A model generated the notes under the pieces. It saw only the letters and a list, made by a program, of their open reading frames with translations, was not told the origin of the DNA and made no database searches. This document shows, piece after piece, positions 11,281-22,388 of a stretch of 64,000 nucleotides of DNA. Both the position numbers and the translations under genes were made by a program. The DNA is from Evernia prunastri (Eukaryota > Ascomycota > Lecanoromycetes > Lecanorales > Parmeliaceae). Position 1 is the first letter of the stretch. Each line of letters starts with the position of its first letter. The stretch is from NCBI GenBank assembly GCA_003184365.1, contig NKYR01000080.1, forward strand, positions 1 to 64,000, in the 5' to 3' direction.

Positions 11281-12609
11281 ATGAAGATTTGTTCGCTTAG
11301 CTTTGTCCTACTTTCCACCACAGCCTTTTCCTTGTACATTGGTAAGCCTGATCAGGCTTTCCTCAGCAATGGCGACCAAGATCTGTACCTTGTGGAACTC
11401 GCCCCAGGAGAAACGAAATGGGTCACAGAAGATGAGAAGTGGGCGCTAAGACGAGTATGTAGCTATCATTCCCTGGTGGGAAAGAAGCCTTTGGCTGTGA
11501 AATATAAAGGAAACTGAAATGTTGCTCACGTAGGATGGCATCAATTTCATGGACATTACGGAGTTTCCGAGGACTTATAAAGAAGATGCCGTTGTCCTGT
11601 TCCCGGAGAAACCATCATATAATGACAGCTTGGCGCCGTTGTTAAAAAACTTAGAGAAAAAGAATATGTACAAGAACTTGGAGAAGTTTACATCCTTTCA
11701 CACACGATACTACAAATCCACATATGGTGCAGAGTCATCTGCTTGGCTGTATAGCAAAGTCAATCAGACGATACACGATTCAGGGGCCGGAGAATTTGGC
11801 GTTCATGTTGAAACTTTCGAACATTCTTGGGGACAGAATTCCATCATTGCAACAATTCCCGGTAAGAGCGATAAAACCGTGGTGATTGGCGCACATCAAG
11901 ACAGTATCAACCTTTTCTTACCGTCGATACTCTCTGCTCCTGGAGCAGATGATGATGGTAGTGGTACTATCACCATTCTTGAGGCTCTGCGGGTTCTGTT
12001 GGAGTCCGAAGCTGTGATCAAGGGAAACGCAACAAATACTGTGGAATTTCACTGGTACTCCGCCGAAGAAGGCGGACTCCTTGGGAGTCAGGCTATCTTC
12101 TCTGCGTACGAAAAGGAAGGCAGAGACGTCAAGGCAATGTTGCAACAGGATATGACTGGCTATACTCATAGAACTACCGAAGCAGGAGAACCAGAAAGCG
12201 TTGGTGTGATTACAGACTTTGTTAACCCGAACCTCACTGAATTTATCAAAAAAATCATCACACAGGTATGTCACCACCAGTGCGAGCTGATTGAAACGCT
12301 CCTTGCTGATTGCGGGCCAGTATTGCTCGATCCCCTACGTTCTCACCAAGTGTGGATATGCATGCTCTGATCACGCATCCGCGTCGAAGGCTGGCTATCC
12401 CTCTGCTTTCGTTATTGAATCGGATTTTAAGTACTCTGATAACAAGATCCACACATCGCAAGACAAGATAGAGTTTCTCAATTTTGGTACGGAACTCCAA
12501 GCACTGCGTGGCCACTCATGCTGACCATTCATGAACAGATCACATGTTGCAACACGCGAGGATGACGCTGGCATTGGTTTATGAGTTGGCATTTGCCTCT
12601 TTTGATTAG
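11281..12609 (+). CDS. Secreted leucine aminopeptidase (peptidase M28)
   Basis: A zinc exopeptidase releasing N-terminal residues from peptides outside the cell. Four exons: 11281-11454, 11534-12265, 12321-12486 and 12539-12609, giving 380 residues, normal for fungal extracellular leucine aminopeptidases. A signal peptide starts MKICSLSFVLLSTTAFSLYI. The two-zinc site is intact: His in VVIGAHQDS, the bridging Asp in PGADDDGSG, the catalytic Glu pair in YSAEEGGLLGS, Asp in LQQDMTGY and His in DNKIHTSQDK. The disulfide segment CSIPYVLTKCGYACSDHASA and the C-terminus HARMTLALVYELAFAS also match. The other frame choices would end the protein early at 12370, so the third and fourth exons rest on family similarity. 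Confidence 0.93.
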
Positions 12610-13011
12610 GGTTTATTTTCCTAATGCGAGAAACGCCCCTTCATTACCTCTGTTCCGAGTGAAAGGACAATATAGAATGCTGTATCAATAGAGAGATAGC
12701 ATCCTTAGAGGTTCGCTGTCATTTGCCTTTTTCCATTTTCCATCGCGCCTTCCACCGATGACAACGATGGAGAGCAAGCGCTTCCAGAACATATCGCTAG
12801 GCTCCCATCTTCTCCTCGCTTCCTCTGATTTCGCGGTTCTCTGACTCCTAAGTATCCATTCTTAAAAACTCACAAATAGTCGTTGAGTTGTTTCTTGCGT
12901 GCAACCACTTGATCCACGACACTGCCTCTCATTTTCGGCAAGCCAAAACTGCGGACGTTCACTGGCTCTGCCTACTCGCAACGAACGCTGAGTTTCGATA
13001 CCTCAGAAGTC
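12610..13011. other. Intergenic region between aminopeptidase and DUF1774 gene
   Basis: A 402-bp interval with no coding potential visible. Both genes point the same way, so it should contain the aminopeptidase terminator and the DUF1774 promoter. Confidence 0.35.
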
Positions 13012-14109
13012 ATGGAACGTGTCCAAACCAGTGGGATATCCAAATTCACCAACTGCTCACGTTCTAGAAGCTGATTATCGTGGTGCATCTAGTGAATCCA
13101 TTCGCCAAACGCGAGAAGCACGATAAGCGAGCGGTCATCGTCTTCAGATTCTTGACCTTGTTCACGTGGCTTCTCGTACTCGTCCTCAGCATTCTGTTCA
13201 GCGTTGAGGCTCCGGCGAATGGCAGGACTACCTGGGATCAAAACAAGAAGCATCCTACTCCATTCTCGCTCAACCCTGAGATTACCTCCATCTACTGGTA
13301 ATTGCATCTTCCAACGGATACAGCGATTCTCCTCAGTATAGCGAGTTGACACAGACCCAGGGTAATCCTCCTCTTGGTGCAATTCGGTTATTTATACTGC
13401 CTCTTCACCTTCGATTCCGAGCTAGTCAAGGTCGCCGCGAATGTGGGCTCTCACTTCATCGTACACAACCTCCTCACCTCCGCATTTGTCCTTCTATGGG
13501 TCTATTCCTACTTCTGGATCGGCGAGCTGATGCTCATTATCAATTCGTTCAACTTGACGTCGCTCTACTTCCGGCATCTCCGAACCAAACACCTCATTCA
13601 CATACCTGTCGTCACCGGTCCGCTTGCTTGGAACTTTGTCGCTATGTTGTCCAACGGAGCGGCGATGGTTGGCGCTCAAAGTCTACCGGCCAGAATTCTC
13701 GCAAATGTGGCGATCTGGTCTATTCTGCTCTATGGAATCTTTTTCATGGGCGCCTTCAAGGACTATACAATTGGCATCGAACTGGCCATTCTTTCGGCAT
13801 GTGCGTTCGACAGCCAACTTTCACAGCTCGTACACCTTAGGCTAACCGGTTTTCTTTAGCTCTCGCAGTCCATCAACATGGTATCAGGGTCTTTGCCCTC
13901 CAATGGATCTTTGCCGTTGCGATCGCAACGCTGCTCCTTATGGCAGCCTTCGCAATCGCACTTCCACCAGTAAGAATACTTTGCACTCCCCTTTCTGAAC
14001 CTCATTTAAGGCGATATAGATTTGCGGCAAAGAACTCATATGGAGGAGACTGGACGACGACTCGGACTACGAAGATCTTGAGAGAGAGCCTTTGCTGGGG
14101 AACGAATAA
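13012..14109 (+). CDS. DUF1774 multi-pass membrane protein
   Basis: A fungal integral membrane protein of unknown function. Predicted exons: 13012-13020 (uncertain), 13068-13297, 13361-13800, 13860-13969 and 14020-14109. The core begins NPFAKREKHDKRAV, then a membrane helix (VFRFLTLFTWLLVLVLSILF), PFSLNPEITSIYW, NVGSHFIVHNLL, NSFNLTSLYFRH, the block PLAWNFVAMLSNGA, ARILANVAIWSILLYGIFF and FKDYTIGIELAILSA. The last exon gives an acidic tail with LEREPLLGNE. These blocks and their order match DUF1774. All inner splice sites are frame-consistent. The start is weak: a stop precedes the core at 13065, so an upstream ATG needs a nine-base exon (ATGGAACGT) and a 47-nt intron. About 292 residues. Confidence 0.82.
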
Positions 14110-14821
14110 TGTTCGAGAGAAACGGAGCGCGGTTACGGCGAGAGCGCTGTAGGTCTATGCTCATGGCTCGTCTTAGAGGATTACTACTTGGCTGCATTGG
14201 GCATCGGTTTGTCTATCGTAAAAAAGAGCGTGGTCTAGCGCTGTTGAGCAGACGAGGATCAGCAGTAAAATCATTATTAAAGAATCGTTTCTAATATTGT
14301 CTTTTCGGTCAAGTAGCGTGGTCTCAAGTTGAATAGATATCTCTCAAAAAGGGCAGATAAAGTTGCAAGTCTTAGAACCCTACCATCGTATCTCGACCTG
14401 CCATTGCAACCCCAACGGTCGTCCAGCGTGAGAATTCAGGCTCGTCTGCACTGTTAATTTACTAAGATGATATCTCTGGAGTGCTATGTAGTAGAGTTCC
14501 CTCCCAATTCAACATAGAATTTAGATGACCATTCTTGGGCTGAAGCTCACGCTGGACTGCGGTTGGAATCGATTTTGAAGCGCACCCCGGTGATCAACCC
14601 CAAAAAGTGGATCGTCAGCTAAACCATTCAGTCTTCCTTCACACTTCAGCCAACGCCCTCCATATTGACCAGTTACACTCTGTCGGCTCGAGAATATCGT
14701 CCGCTTTCAGTTTCCCGTCCTGAGATCCTCTGCTTGCCTCGGTGGCCAAGGTAGTGTCTTACAACATTTGGTCAAAGTACATATACAGAATTGTCTAATT
14801 GTCTTCACTGTTGGAAGAGAC
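14110..14821. other. Intergenic region before the acyltransferase gene
   Basis: Contains the downstream side of the DUF1774 gene and the upstream side of the C45 acyltransferase. Frames near 14109-14294 overlap the gene end and show no similarity. Confidence 0.35.
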
Positions 14822-16164
14822 ATGAAGCGTATCAATTGCAGTGGGACTCGTACAGAGGTCAGCAGAAGCATATCCTCAAACCTTCCGAGTGCTCAGACTC
14901 TCTTCCCGCGCAGATAGGCCATCAGCATGGCCAGGAGGCAAAGACTGAGATCGGACGAGGTCTGAGGTTCTACGAAGTCTTTTTCCAGAGAACAGCAGGT
15001 CTCTCATGGTCCCAAGTGTGTGATACAGCTGCCAAATTTGAACCGTTGCTCTTGGACGATTGGCCAGATTACTGTACGGAAATGAAAGGTATGGCAGACT
15101 ACATTGAGCGTTATTTTGCATACATCTTCCTTGTTTGAAGTTACAAATCCTCTGTGGTACTTGACTCTAGTGCTGGTGGACACACATCATCCCCCAAGCA
15201 CTTTCAAAGTCTGTTTTCCCGCAAAATGTGCATTGAATGCGTACACAGATTATGCTTCTCATTGCTTGTACGGATCCAAGCTTTTTATATCATCACTGGA
15301 TCGACGTTAAGGTTTTGACGTTAGACAGGCGTTGCCGAGGGTGCAGACGTTTCCTACCTCTCCATCTTAGCCATGAATGTGCGTACTGAGATTGCATTTG
15401 GACTGGCCAGAGACGGCTGCACAGCTATCTTCTGGAAGACGCTTCAGTCTAGCTTCCTCGCGCAAAATTGGGACTGGCAGGAAGAGCAACAAAGGAATCT
15501 GATCAACATCAGTATCAGTCAGAAAGGCAAGCCAGCCATCAGCATGATCACGGAAGCCGGTATCATTGGAAAAATCGGCCTGAACTCCAGAGGCGTTGGT
15601 GTCTGTCTGAACGCCATCAGAGCTCAAGGTGTTGATTTCCAAAGATTGCCTTGTCATCTGGCTCTGAGGACCTGTTTAGAAAGTATTTCTACCGAAGAAG
15701 CCGTGGTAGTTTTGAGAAAAGCGGGCGTGGCAAGCGCTTGTCACATAACATTGGCAGATTCTAAATCGGCGATTGGGCTCGAGTGCAGCCATAGGGATAT
15801 AGTGGATCTGACAATGGAACAAGGAATCCTCACGCATACCAACCATTATCTCAAAGCTCATCCTGGCGTGGAAGATCTCATGGCCCTGAAGGACTCGCCA
15901 ACAAGATTTGAACGCATCAACGAGCTTGTGCGCGAGCAGGCGAAAACGCATAATGACACTGGGACCTTAGGACTGGAAGATATTCGGTCATTGCTCAAAG
16001 ATGAAGCAAACCTTCCCACAGCGATTTGTCGATCGAGGACGGAGGATAGCTCAATCACGACTTTATTTAACATCGTGATGGATCTGAAGAACCGGAGAGC
16101 AGAAGTTGTAACGGGGAAGCCTTCTCCATTGGCAGAAGTTTTGCATCTCGTACCTGTGGAGTAG
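14822..16164 (+). CDS. Acyl-CoA:6-aminopenicillanic acid acyltransferase-like protein (C45)
   Basis: An N-terminal nucleophile hydrolase of the family that includes penicillin acyltransferase (penDE). Three exons: 14822-14857, 14914-15088 and 15329-16164, giving 348 residues. The start MKRINCSGTRTEIGHQHGQE matches the family N-terminus. The autoprocessing site is intact: the new N-terminal Cys lies in ARDGCTAIFW, followed by SFLAQNWDWQEEQ, TEAGIIGKIGLNSRGVGVCLNA, LPCHLALRTCLES, GVASACHITLADS and THTNHYL. The end VLHLVPVE has no SKL-like peroxisomal signal, unlike penDE (ending ARL). No pcbAB or pcbC homologue is near, so it is probably not a penicillin gene; such lone homologues are widespread and their substrates unknown. 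The second intron, 240 nt, is unusually long for this window. Confidence 0.88.
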
Positions 16165-16404
16165 TCCGCTCAGAGACATGTTTGCATGAATGATCTATTT
16201 TTCATGAAATTTTGCAGTTATGAACGGGTTTTATATCGGTCTCGATTGGTCCTCGAGCCCAACGCAAAGTCGATCCCATATCATGAAACAGGAACCCTCA
16301 TTTGCCTCGAGTCTTGTAATACTGCCATTATGCTGGCATCATGCCCCATAGTGCTCTCATGCTCTGTAGCCGTCCCCACACCACTCCGACTAGCACTCTC
16401 CCTT

Positions 16405-16779
16405 CTATTGCTTCGCCTTCTGCTCCTCCCCATTGTTCTTGAGAAACTCGCTGAGCACAAGTCAATGATTGCCTCCATATGTAGACTGTTTTGAAACAAG
16501 GGGGGGACGAACTGTATGAAGTCTTCTTCGTCCTTCGAGCTAGCATTGATTGGCGGGCCTTTCTCTTTTGCCTTCTCTTTCCCTCCCATAGCGAGTGTCG
16601 CTCCAGCGGCAAATGTGCCCAGGGTAAGCATTGCCAGCTGTGACGACAAGGAGCATTAGCAGCTTGATCCGTCGATCGAAGACAACGGGGATAGGAAGCA
16701 GGGAAACGTGGGACAGATCCAGGAAACGTACGACGTGGGAGCCAACTTGGCGACCGAAAACTGTGTATTGGGCGACCAT
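16405..16779 (-). CDS. Mitochondrial ATP synthase subunit k (Atp19-like)
   Basis: A small membrane subunit of the F1Fo ATP synthase dimer interface. Three exons: 16732-16779, 16513-16637 and 16405-16450, encoding 72 residues. The first exon reads MVAQYTVFGRQVGSHV, the second LAMLTLGTFAAGATLAMGG then GPPINASSKDEEDFI, and the last HEFLKNNGEEQKAKQ before TAG. The hydrophobic segment and the PPINASS-DEE motif are diagnostic of fungal subunit k. No single open frame covers the gene, so it is easily missed. It is divergent from the MTP18 homologue, 253 bp between start codons. Confidence 0.88.
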
Positions 16780-17032
16780 AATGACGAGTCTTAGCGGACG
16801 ATGAGGAGGTTTTTCGTAAAAACGTGCTCTGTACGAGACTAGGTACTTTACGAGTGAATCCAAAGGTCGAGCGAAGCTCCGCGCCAAGCGCAAGCGGGCT
16901 TGGCGGGCGGGCAACATCGGGAACTTCTCTCGCAAATGAGTATTATTGAGCACGAGACCCAGTCATATATAGATAGACGGGTCTCCGTCCGCTCGAGGAG
17001 CTCCAATTTTCCTTGCTTGACATCGCGGGAAA
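16780..17032. promoter_or_regulatory. Bidirectional promoter of two mitochondrial genes
   Basis: The 253 bp between the ATGs of the Atp19-like and MTP18-like genes must serve both. The interval carries several GC-rich tracts (for example around 16880-16920), but no named factor site is claimed. Confidence 0.45.
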
Positions 17033-18129
17033 ATGTCGAGCAACAAGGATCCCAATAATCCCGTCCAAAAACGAGTCAAGCACTCTGACGATGATCCACT
17101 TCCGCGGGAAAAGCTACCTGCGGATCTTCAGAAGATTGTAGACAATGAAGAGTCATTGTTTGAACAGATCTATGATGGCACGTACGTTAGATAAAACCCC
17201 TCGGCCTATCCACTAGCCTTCCCTAATCGTCGTGTAGAGCAAATCAGTCTACAGATTCCAACCTTCGATACGCAGCATATGCCAGTCGATTCCGTACAAT
17301 ACTACTCAGTGCACATCGCTATGTAGCCTACACCTCAGACATAGGAGAATCCTTCCGTCCGATCGCTCATCCATGGCTCATAAAAGGGGTAAGTTATGTT
17401 TTCAGAGCCATTTCTTCCTGGTTCATATTGCATTTTGGGTTGTAAGACCTGTCGTAGGAGTCTAATACTCCCGGGACATGTTTCACCACTCCGAGTTCGG
17501 CACAAAAGAGATTGCTAACTCCGGAAATCATAAAGGCATATGGTGTTTCCTGGGCATATCTGGTTGGAGACGTAGGGCACGAAGGGTACAAGGCCTACTT
17601 GAGAAATCAACGCATCAAGCATCCGGGAGTGCCGGGAGTTATCTCTATGAGATCCGCAGATGCGAGAGAGCCTTTGACAACAGAGAATGGTAGACTAGAG
17701 GCCGGACACGTTCCGGCCATCGAGGACTTCAGGAGCGTTATGGTGCAACGGGCGGTCTTTCAGAGCATAGCATCGATGGGACTGCCAGCTTTCACGATCC
17801 ACAGTATCGTAAGGTATTCGGGAAAGGCGCTGAAAAATGCAAAGAGCACAACCATAAGAACCTATGGACCGATTGGAGTATGTCTGTTTCCTTGCCATTG
17901 AAGTTTAGACCTAGTTGACAGAAACTCTAAACAGCTCGGTCTGGCTGCAGTGCCTTTCTTGCCATTCATGTTCGACAAGCCAATAGAGGAAGCCGTTGAA
18001 TGGACTTTCCATAAAGCCTTCGAAACATTTGGCGGACCAGATGCAGTAGCTCACAGGCCAGAAACAGGTCGTGTAACCGAATTGCTAGAAGAAAGTAAAA
18101 GAGGCGCGAGCAAGGAGAAAGAGCTGTAG
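17033..18129 (+). CDS. Mitochondrial fission process protein 1 (MTP18/MTFP1) homologue
   Basis: An inner-membrane protein linked in animals to mitochondrial division. Four exons: 17033-17181, 17238-17388, 17536-17877 and 17935-18129, with every junction in phase, 278 residues. After an acidic N-terminus, the MTP18 blocks follow: LRYAAYASRFRTILLSAHRY, VAYTSDIGESFRPIAHPWLI, AYGVSWAYLVGDVGHEGYKA, VMVQRAVFQSIASMGLPAFT, GLAAVPFLPFMFDKPIEEAV. The family has about three or four membrane helices. The C-terminus is charged and lacks similarity. The third exon begins after a 147-nt intron whose acceptor (ataaag) is weak but is the one that keeps family similarity. Confidence 0.9.
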
Positions 18130-18776
18130 CCTTCCCTTTGCATTGAAAACGTTCGTTTGCTTGTACTTATTCGCGTTTTCATGATACCAGATACCACTCA
18201 ATTCTTTTTAGAAAGGCCCGTTCCTTCCAGCCTCAGGCCGTTACGAAACCGTGATGACGATAAGGCGAGTTGAAGTTTTGCAGATTGCGCATACGCAGGC
18301 CTAGAATGCTGTGTGAGCCGCAACAGGAGTACAATGCTCTTTGTGAACGTCTCGGGACTTAATGGAGAACACAACTCTACTTTTCAAACAAGATTGGGTT
18401 TCTGGGTACACTCAATGTACGTTGGTCGTTGGTGCTCAATACGACCAAAGAGGGCCCAAATGCACACCGTCTTTAAAATCACGGAAGTCGTCTAGAAATC
18501 AGTACGATGGGCTCCAGTCATATGTTGAGGACACTCCTGGGAAATCCCAACCTGGGGATTGCAAGAGGAGTTTGGAGCTTGAGCAGTGGTCGGAGCCGGG
18601 TGTGGTTGAGTTCAGGATGGTCATGGATGAGGGAAAATCAATACGGGATCGCCTGGAAAAGATCGAAGTGGTTCCTGCAGGCAGAAGAGAACAGAGACTC
18701 GAGGTTCGACTGCTGTCAGAAGGGTTGGAAGCGGGTTGATACCGGCAGACTGTTTGAAGGCCACACTGGAAGGTTG
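18130..18776. other. Convergent intergenic region (MTP18 / uL14m)
   Basis: Two genes converge here. A 125-codon ATG frame at 18362-18739 (plus) has no recognisable domain and a composition not clearly coding; it is not called a gene. The interval should contain both polyadenylation regions. Confidence 0.35.
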
Positions 18777-19342
18777 TTATACATGCATTGATGCTAGTGA
18801 CAGAATTTTCGACTGCTGCTTGCTACGTAGTTCAGCACCAACAATGCCTTGCTGTAGTATCAGCACCGACTCATGGACATCTTTGCAGTAGCTCTCACCA
18901 TTTATTCTTGTGCCAAGCGGCTCCCCATTCTTCCCAATCAATGCACAGGCATTATCATCGAATCTGACCACCATCCCATCCTTTCGCTGTACCTTCTTCG
19001 CCGTCCGTACTATAATTGCGTGCCTGATGTCTCCTCTTCTGACTTTGTTTCCTGCAGCAGCAGATATATTGCCAGGGCCGCTATCGCCCATTGAGCGGGA
19101 CTTTTGTACGACGACTATGATACGATCACCTTAGGCGCGTCAGTTGCCAAGGCGTACGTGGTTGCTGTAAAACAATCCTCACCAACTCTGCCATGCCTCT
19201 TCATGCGCAAATTCGCTACACATTCGACAATGGTAGCTCCAGAATTGTCGATGCAGTTAAGCATCGTCTAAGATTGGGATTAGCAAACATTAATAGGAGC
19301 AGAGGCAAACAGGTTTGACCAAATAACCTTTAGCTGGATCAT
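18777..19342 (-). CDS. Mitochondrial large-subunit ribosomal protein uL14m
   Basis: Binds 23S-type rRNA in the mitochondrial ribosome. Four exons: 19328-19342, 19183-19267, 18899-19129 and 18777-18847, 133 residues. The first exon is five codons (MIQLK), followed by TMLNCIDNSGATIVECVANL, RMKRHGRVGDRIIVVVQKS, AAAGNKVRRGDIRHAIIVRT and VRFDDNACALIGKNGEPLGT, ending VGAELRSKQQSKILSLASMHV without gaps once a 51-nt intron (gtgaga...agcaag) is removed. That last intron is a multiple of three with no stop, so unspliced message would insert 17 residues. The short bacterial-like length and the sequence identify the mitochondrial rather than cytosolic uL14. Confidence 0.92.
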
Positions 19343-20045
19343 TGGGGCTTCTTAAAGGACCTGCAGGCCCGGAATGTTTTATGTCAAAGAGGGAGAAGAG
19401 GAAGAAGTCAGAGAATAAGAAGAAGAAAAGAGATGATGTTTGCTTCAAAATACAAACAATTGGATAGTGGAGTGCATGCAACAAGGCAAGCAGTGGAGCT
19501 TGTCTCCGTATGAACTGGTGAAGTTGGTAAGTGAAGGAATGAACATCACATCGGAACTGCAGGAAGGCGGGAGATCGGCGTGTAGCCGGGAGGCTGCTGA
19601 GGCTGGCTCTCTCTACCTATTATTGTACCCTAACAATAATAATATACCTATGTATCAAATTCCGCCTTGAGCTGGACCAAAAAGTCATCCCCTTACCTTG
19701 CTACGCCAGCCCTCCTACCCTGTCAGCTTTGGTCACTCCTTCAATTCCTGCGTCCGCGACACAAGCTGTTTGAAGATATGCTTGGGTGGCCTTGTTCTTT
19801 CCTGCATATCAATGATTTCTCTTTTCACTTTCCTCTCAACATTATTGCCCCGTAACTATACACCTTCTCTTAAGGCTTTTTAAGTCTTCTCACCCCTGAC
19901 GAGGAAAAATGTTTGAAGTCTGAGCCACCCTTAACCTTCCTTATACCCTTTCCGAATACTCACTCCTTCTTCACATGCTCTGATTTTCTACTTTCAAAGA
20001 GAACGCGTTCTTCTCATCGCGCTTCTTAAAAGCTGAAATCATAGA
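19343..20045. other. Divergent promoter region (uL14m / set9)
   Basis: 703 bp between divergent start codons. An A/G-rich tract lies at about 19385-19440, which is pyrimidine-rich on the uL14m strand. No gene is supported. Confidence 0.4.
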
Positions 20046-22388
20046 ATGGGGCGGCCGCGAAATCATGCGACGCCACCAGACACGCCCCCGAAGAAAGAGC
20101 GACTGACCCTCACTCAACTCGCTGGCTACGACGACATATTGACGGATGCACTCGTTGACCACGTTTGTCCCAATCCCTCTGCATGTCGGCATCTATGCTC
20201 ATGCTAACGAATGGTTCAGGTATATTTTTGGACCACAATACGAAAGAATCGAGCAAAGTACAATTTGACTCGCGGTATTAGTGAAGACGACGTCTGCTCT
20301 ATCTTGCTTCACCATGTCATCGTGGGAAAAGACCCACAAAAAGCCGAAATTTCTTTGCTGCAGCTTGCCGGGATCAAGAAATACTTCAATCTCTTAAGGA
20401 CAGAGCGAGAGAAGGATGATTTCAGGCGGCACATGCGAAAATACATAAACCTATGGCTGCCCGACTGTCCCTTTGAAGTTTCCACCACCAATCGATACAC
20501 CATAGTTACACAGGAGGCTTCGACCACCGCGAGACGCCCCATTAAACAAGGAGACAGTATCAAATATCTTTGCGGAAATCTGGTGGCCATGACCCCTGAG
20601 GAGGAGAAGGATTTGGACTTGACGAGGCGAGACTTTAGCATCGTCATGTCGAGTAGGAAGAAAACACCATCGCTTTTCCTTGGCCCAGCTCGATTCTCCA
20701 ACCACGACTGCAACGCTAATGCTCGGCTGGTGACCCGCGGATCCGATGGTATGCAAGTATATGCCGTGCGGAACATTCGCGTCGGTGAAGAAATCACTGT
20801 AAATTACGGAGAAAACTATTTTGGCGAGGGTAATTGTGAATGTCTCTGTGGCACGTGTGAGGCCGAAGGGCGGAATGGCTGGCCAGGAGAAAGCTCAAGT
20901 GGCGTCTCAAGTGGACTATCTACTCCCTTGACTCTTTCCGAGCCAGAGCCCGAGATGATGTTGCATTATCACTCCTCGAGAAAGAGAAAGTCGGGTTCTG
21001 ATCTTGATTCTGACGAAAGTGCCGAATCAATGAGTTCTGACGACGACGACGACGACGAAAGAACCCCCACGAAGAAACGGAAATCAGGAACGGGCCAGGC
21101 CATTACCTCTTTTGGGATTCAGTCGACAGGTGATTTGCTGCAATGTCACGCAGCGAAAGGGGCGAAGCCTGGATCACCCTTGCGCCAGGTACTGAATGTC
21201 ACCGATATCGTAATACCTGTCGAAGATGGAGGCGAAGACGCTGGACAAGGATTGTCACTAAAGAATGCAGGACAGCATGGCAAGACCACTCAAGCACAAG
21301 ACGATATCCTGGCTAGTGTCAGAGCAGCTTTCGCCGGCTTAGGTGCTACCACAGGAACAGGGCCACGGCGCTCGAAAGGGAAACGGGCAGCTCAGAAGAC
21401 CCAACTTAATGCACGATCATATAGCGACTCCAACCACCCATATAAGTTCAAGAGCCCCTTCTCCTTCCTCAATGGAATAACCTCGGCCAATTCTTTGGGG
21501 CGCAAGCAGAACTTTCTACGTTCCAAGACGATACGCTCTCCTTTAAGTTCAAGGAAGCAAAGCGTACAAAGCTCCAGCTTGCACAGCTTGCACAGCTCAA
21601 GTTCAGCTAGCGATAAGGACTCAACTTTCGATGATCGCTTCCGACCAGATTCGAGTTCAGCCACAACGCCTAGTGCAGGCCACGAACGTGGCCTCGACTG
21701 GATAGTGCCCCCACGATTAGCTTTCTCGCCTTCTAGCAGTGGCCTCACGTCTCTCTCATCTCCGCTATCCTCTCTTCCTTCGGTTGCGGAAATGGATGAT
21801 GACGACGCGGACTTAACCTCCATCAACTCTACCTCCCGAAAAAGGGGCCGCCCCCGGAAGAATGACCATTTGATGCTCTTGGAACGCAAGGCGAGACCTA
21901 TACCTCGCACGCCTAAGAAGGTTCGAAGCTTGCAGCCCACAATTGAGCTCGATATTCCCAGTACTCGTACTCCAGGTGACTATATCCGCACGCATCTCCT
22001 ACTCGGCGAGTCTTTCTCCCGTTGGGTTGACTGCCGGACCTGCTCTGCTTGTTGGGTGCAAGCCAATGGTTATCAGACCCGTAAAGAGTGTCCACGGTGT
22101 GAACGCCACAGCAAGCTCTATGGGTACCAGTGGCCGAAGACTGAAAAACTTGGGAAGAATGATGATGAGGAGCGGGTGATGGATCACCGGACTGTTCATC
22201 GCTTCATACCCCCAGAAGAGGAGAAGGACGAGAGGAAGAAGGGAAGGGGCATATTGAGAGCCGCAGAGATGGACAGTGAGAGGGACGACAGTACAGGTGA
22301 TGATTATGAATCTGAAAGACCGGATTCGAGAATCAGGTGTGCTGGTGGGAGGACCAGGGGTGTAGGTCCAGCAGTCTACACTCGGTGA
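20046..22388 (+). CDS. set9: Histone H4-K20 methyltransferase Set9 (Suv4-20/KMT5)
   Basis: Methylates lysine 20 of histone H4 in chromatin. Two exons: 20046-20162 and 20220-22388, with a 57-nt intron, 761 residues. The start MGRPRNHATPPDTPPKKERL and the block LTLTQLAGYDDILTDALVDH then VYFWTTIRKNRAKYNLTRGI match fungal Set9. The SET domain spans about residues 110-260, with LGPARFSNHDCNANARLV (substrate and cofactor contacts), VRNIRVGEEITVNYGENYFG and the post-SET Cys cluster CECLCGTC. A long disordered basic and acidic region follows (KKRKSG, GRPRKN AT-hook-like), and a Cys-rich CX2C...CX2C element at CRTCSACW...CPRC near residue 660-690. The length fits the fungal family. Confidence 0.93.

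Noticed and set aside
14822..16164. Penicillin biosynthesis gene cluster
   Set aside because: Only the acyltransferase-like gene is present; no ACV synthetase or isopenicillin N synthase occurs in the 64 kb.
18362..18739. 125-codon ATG frame between MTP18 and uL14m
   Set aside because: No domain, no splice partner, and it lies where the 3' end of the MTP18 gene should be.
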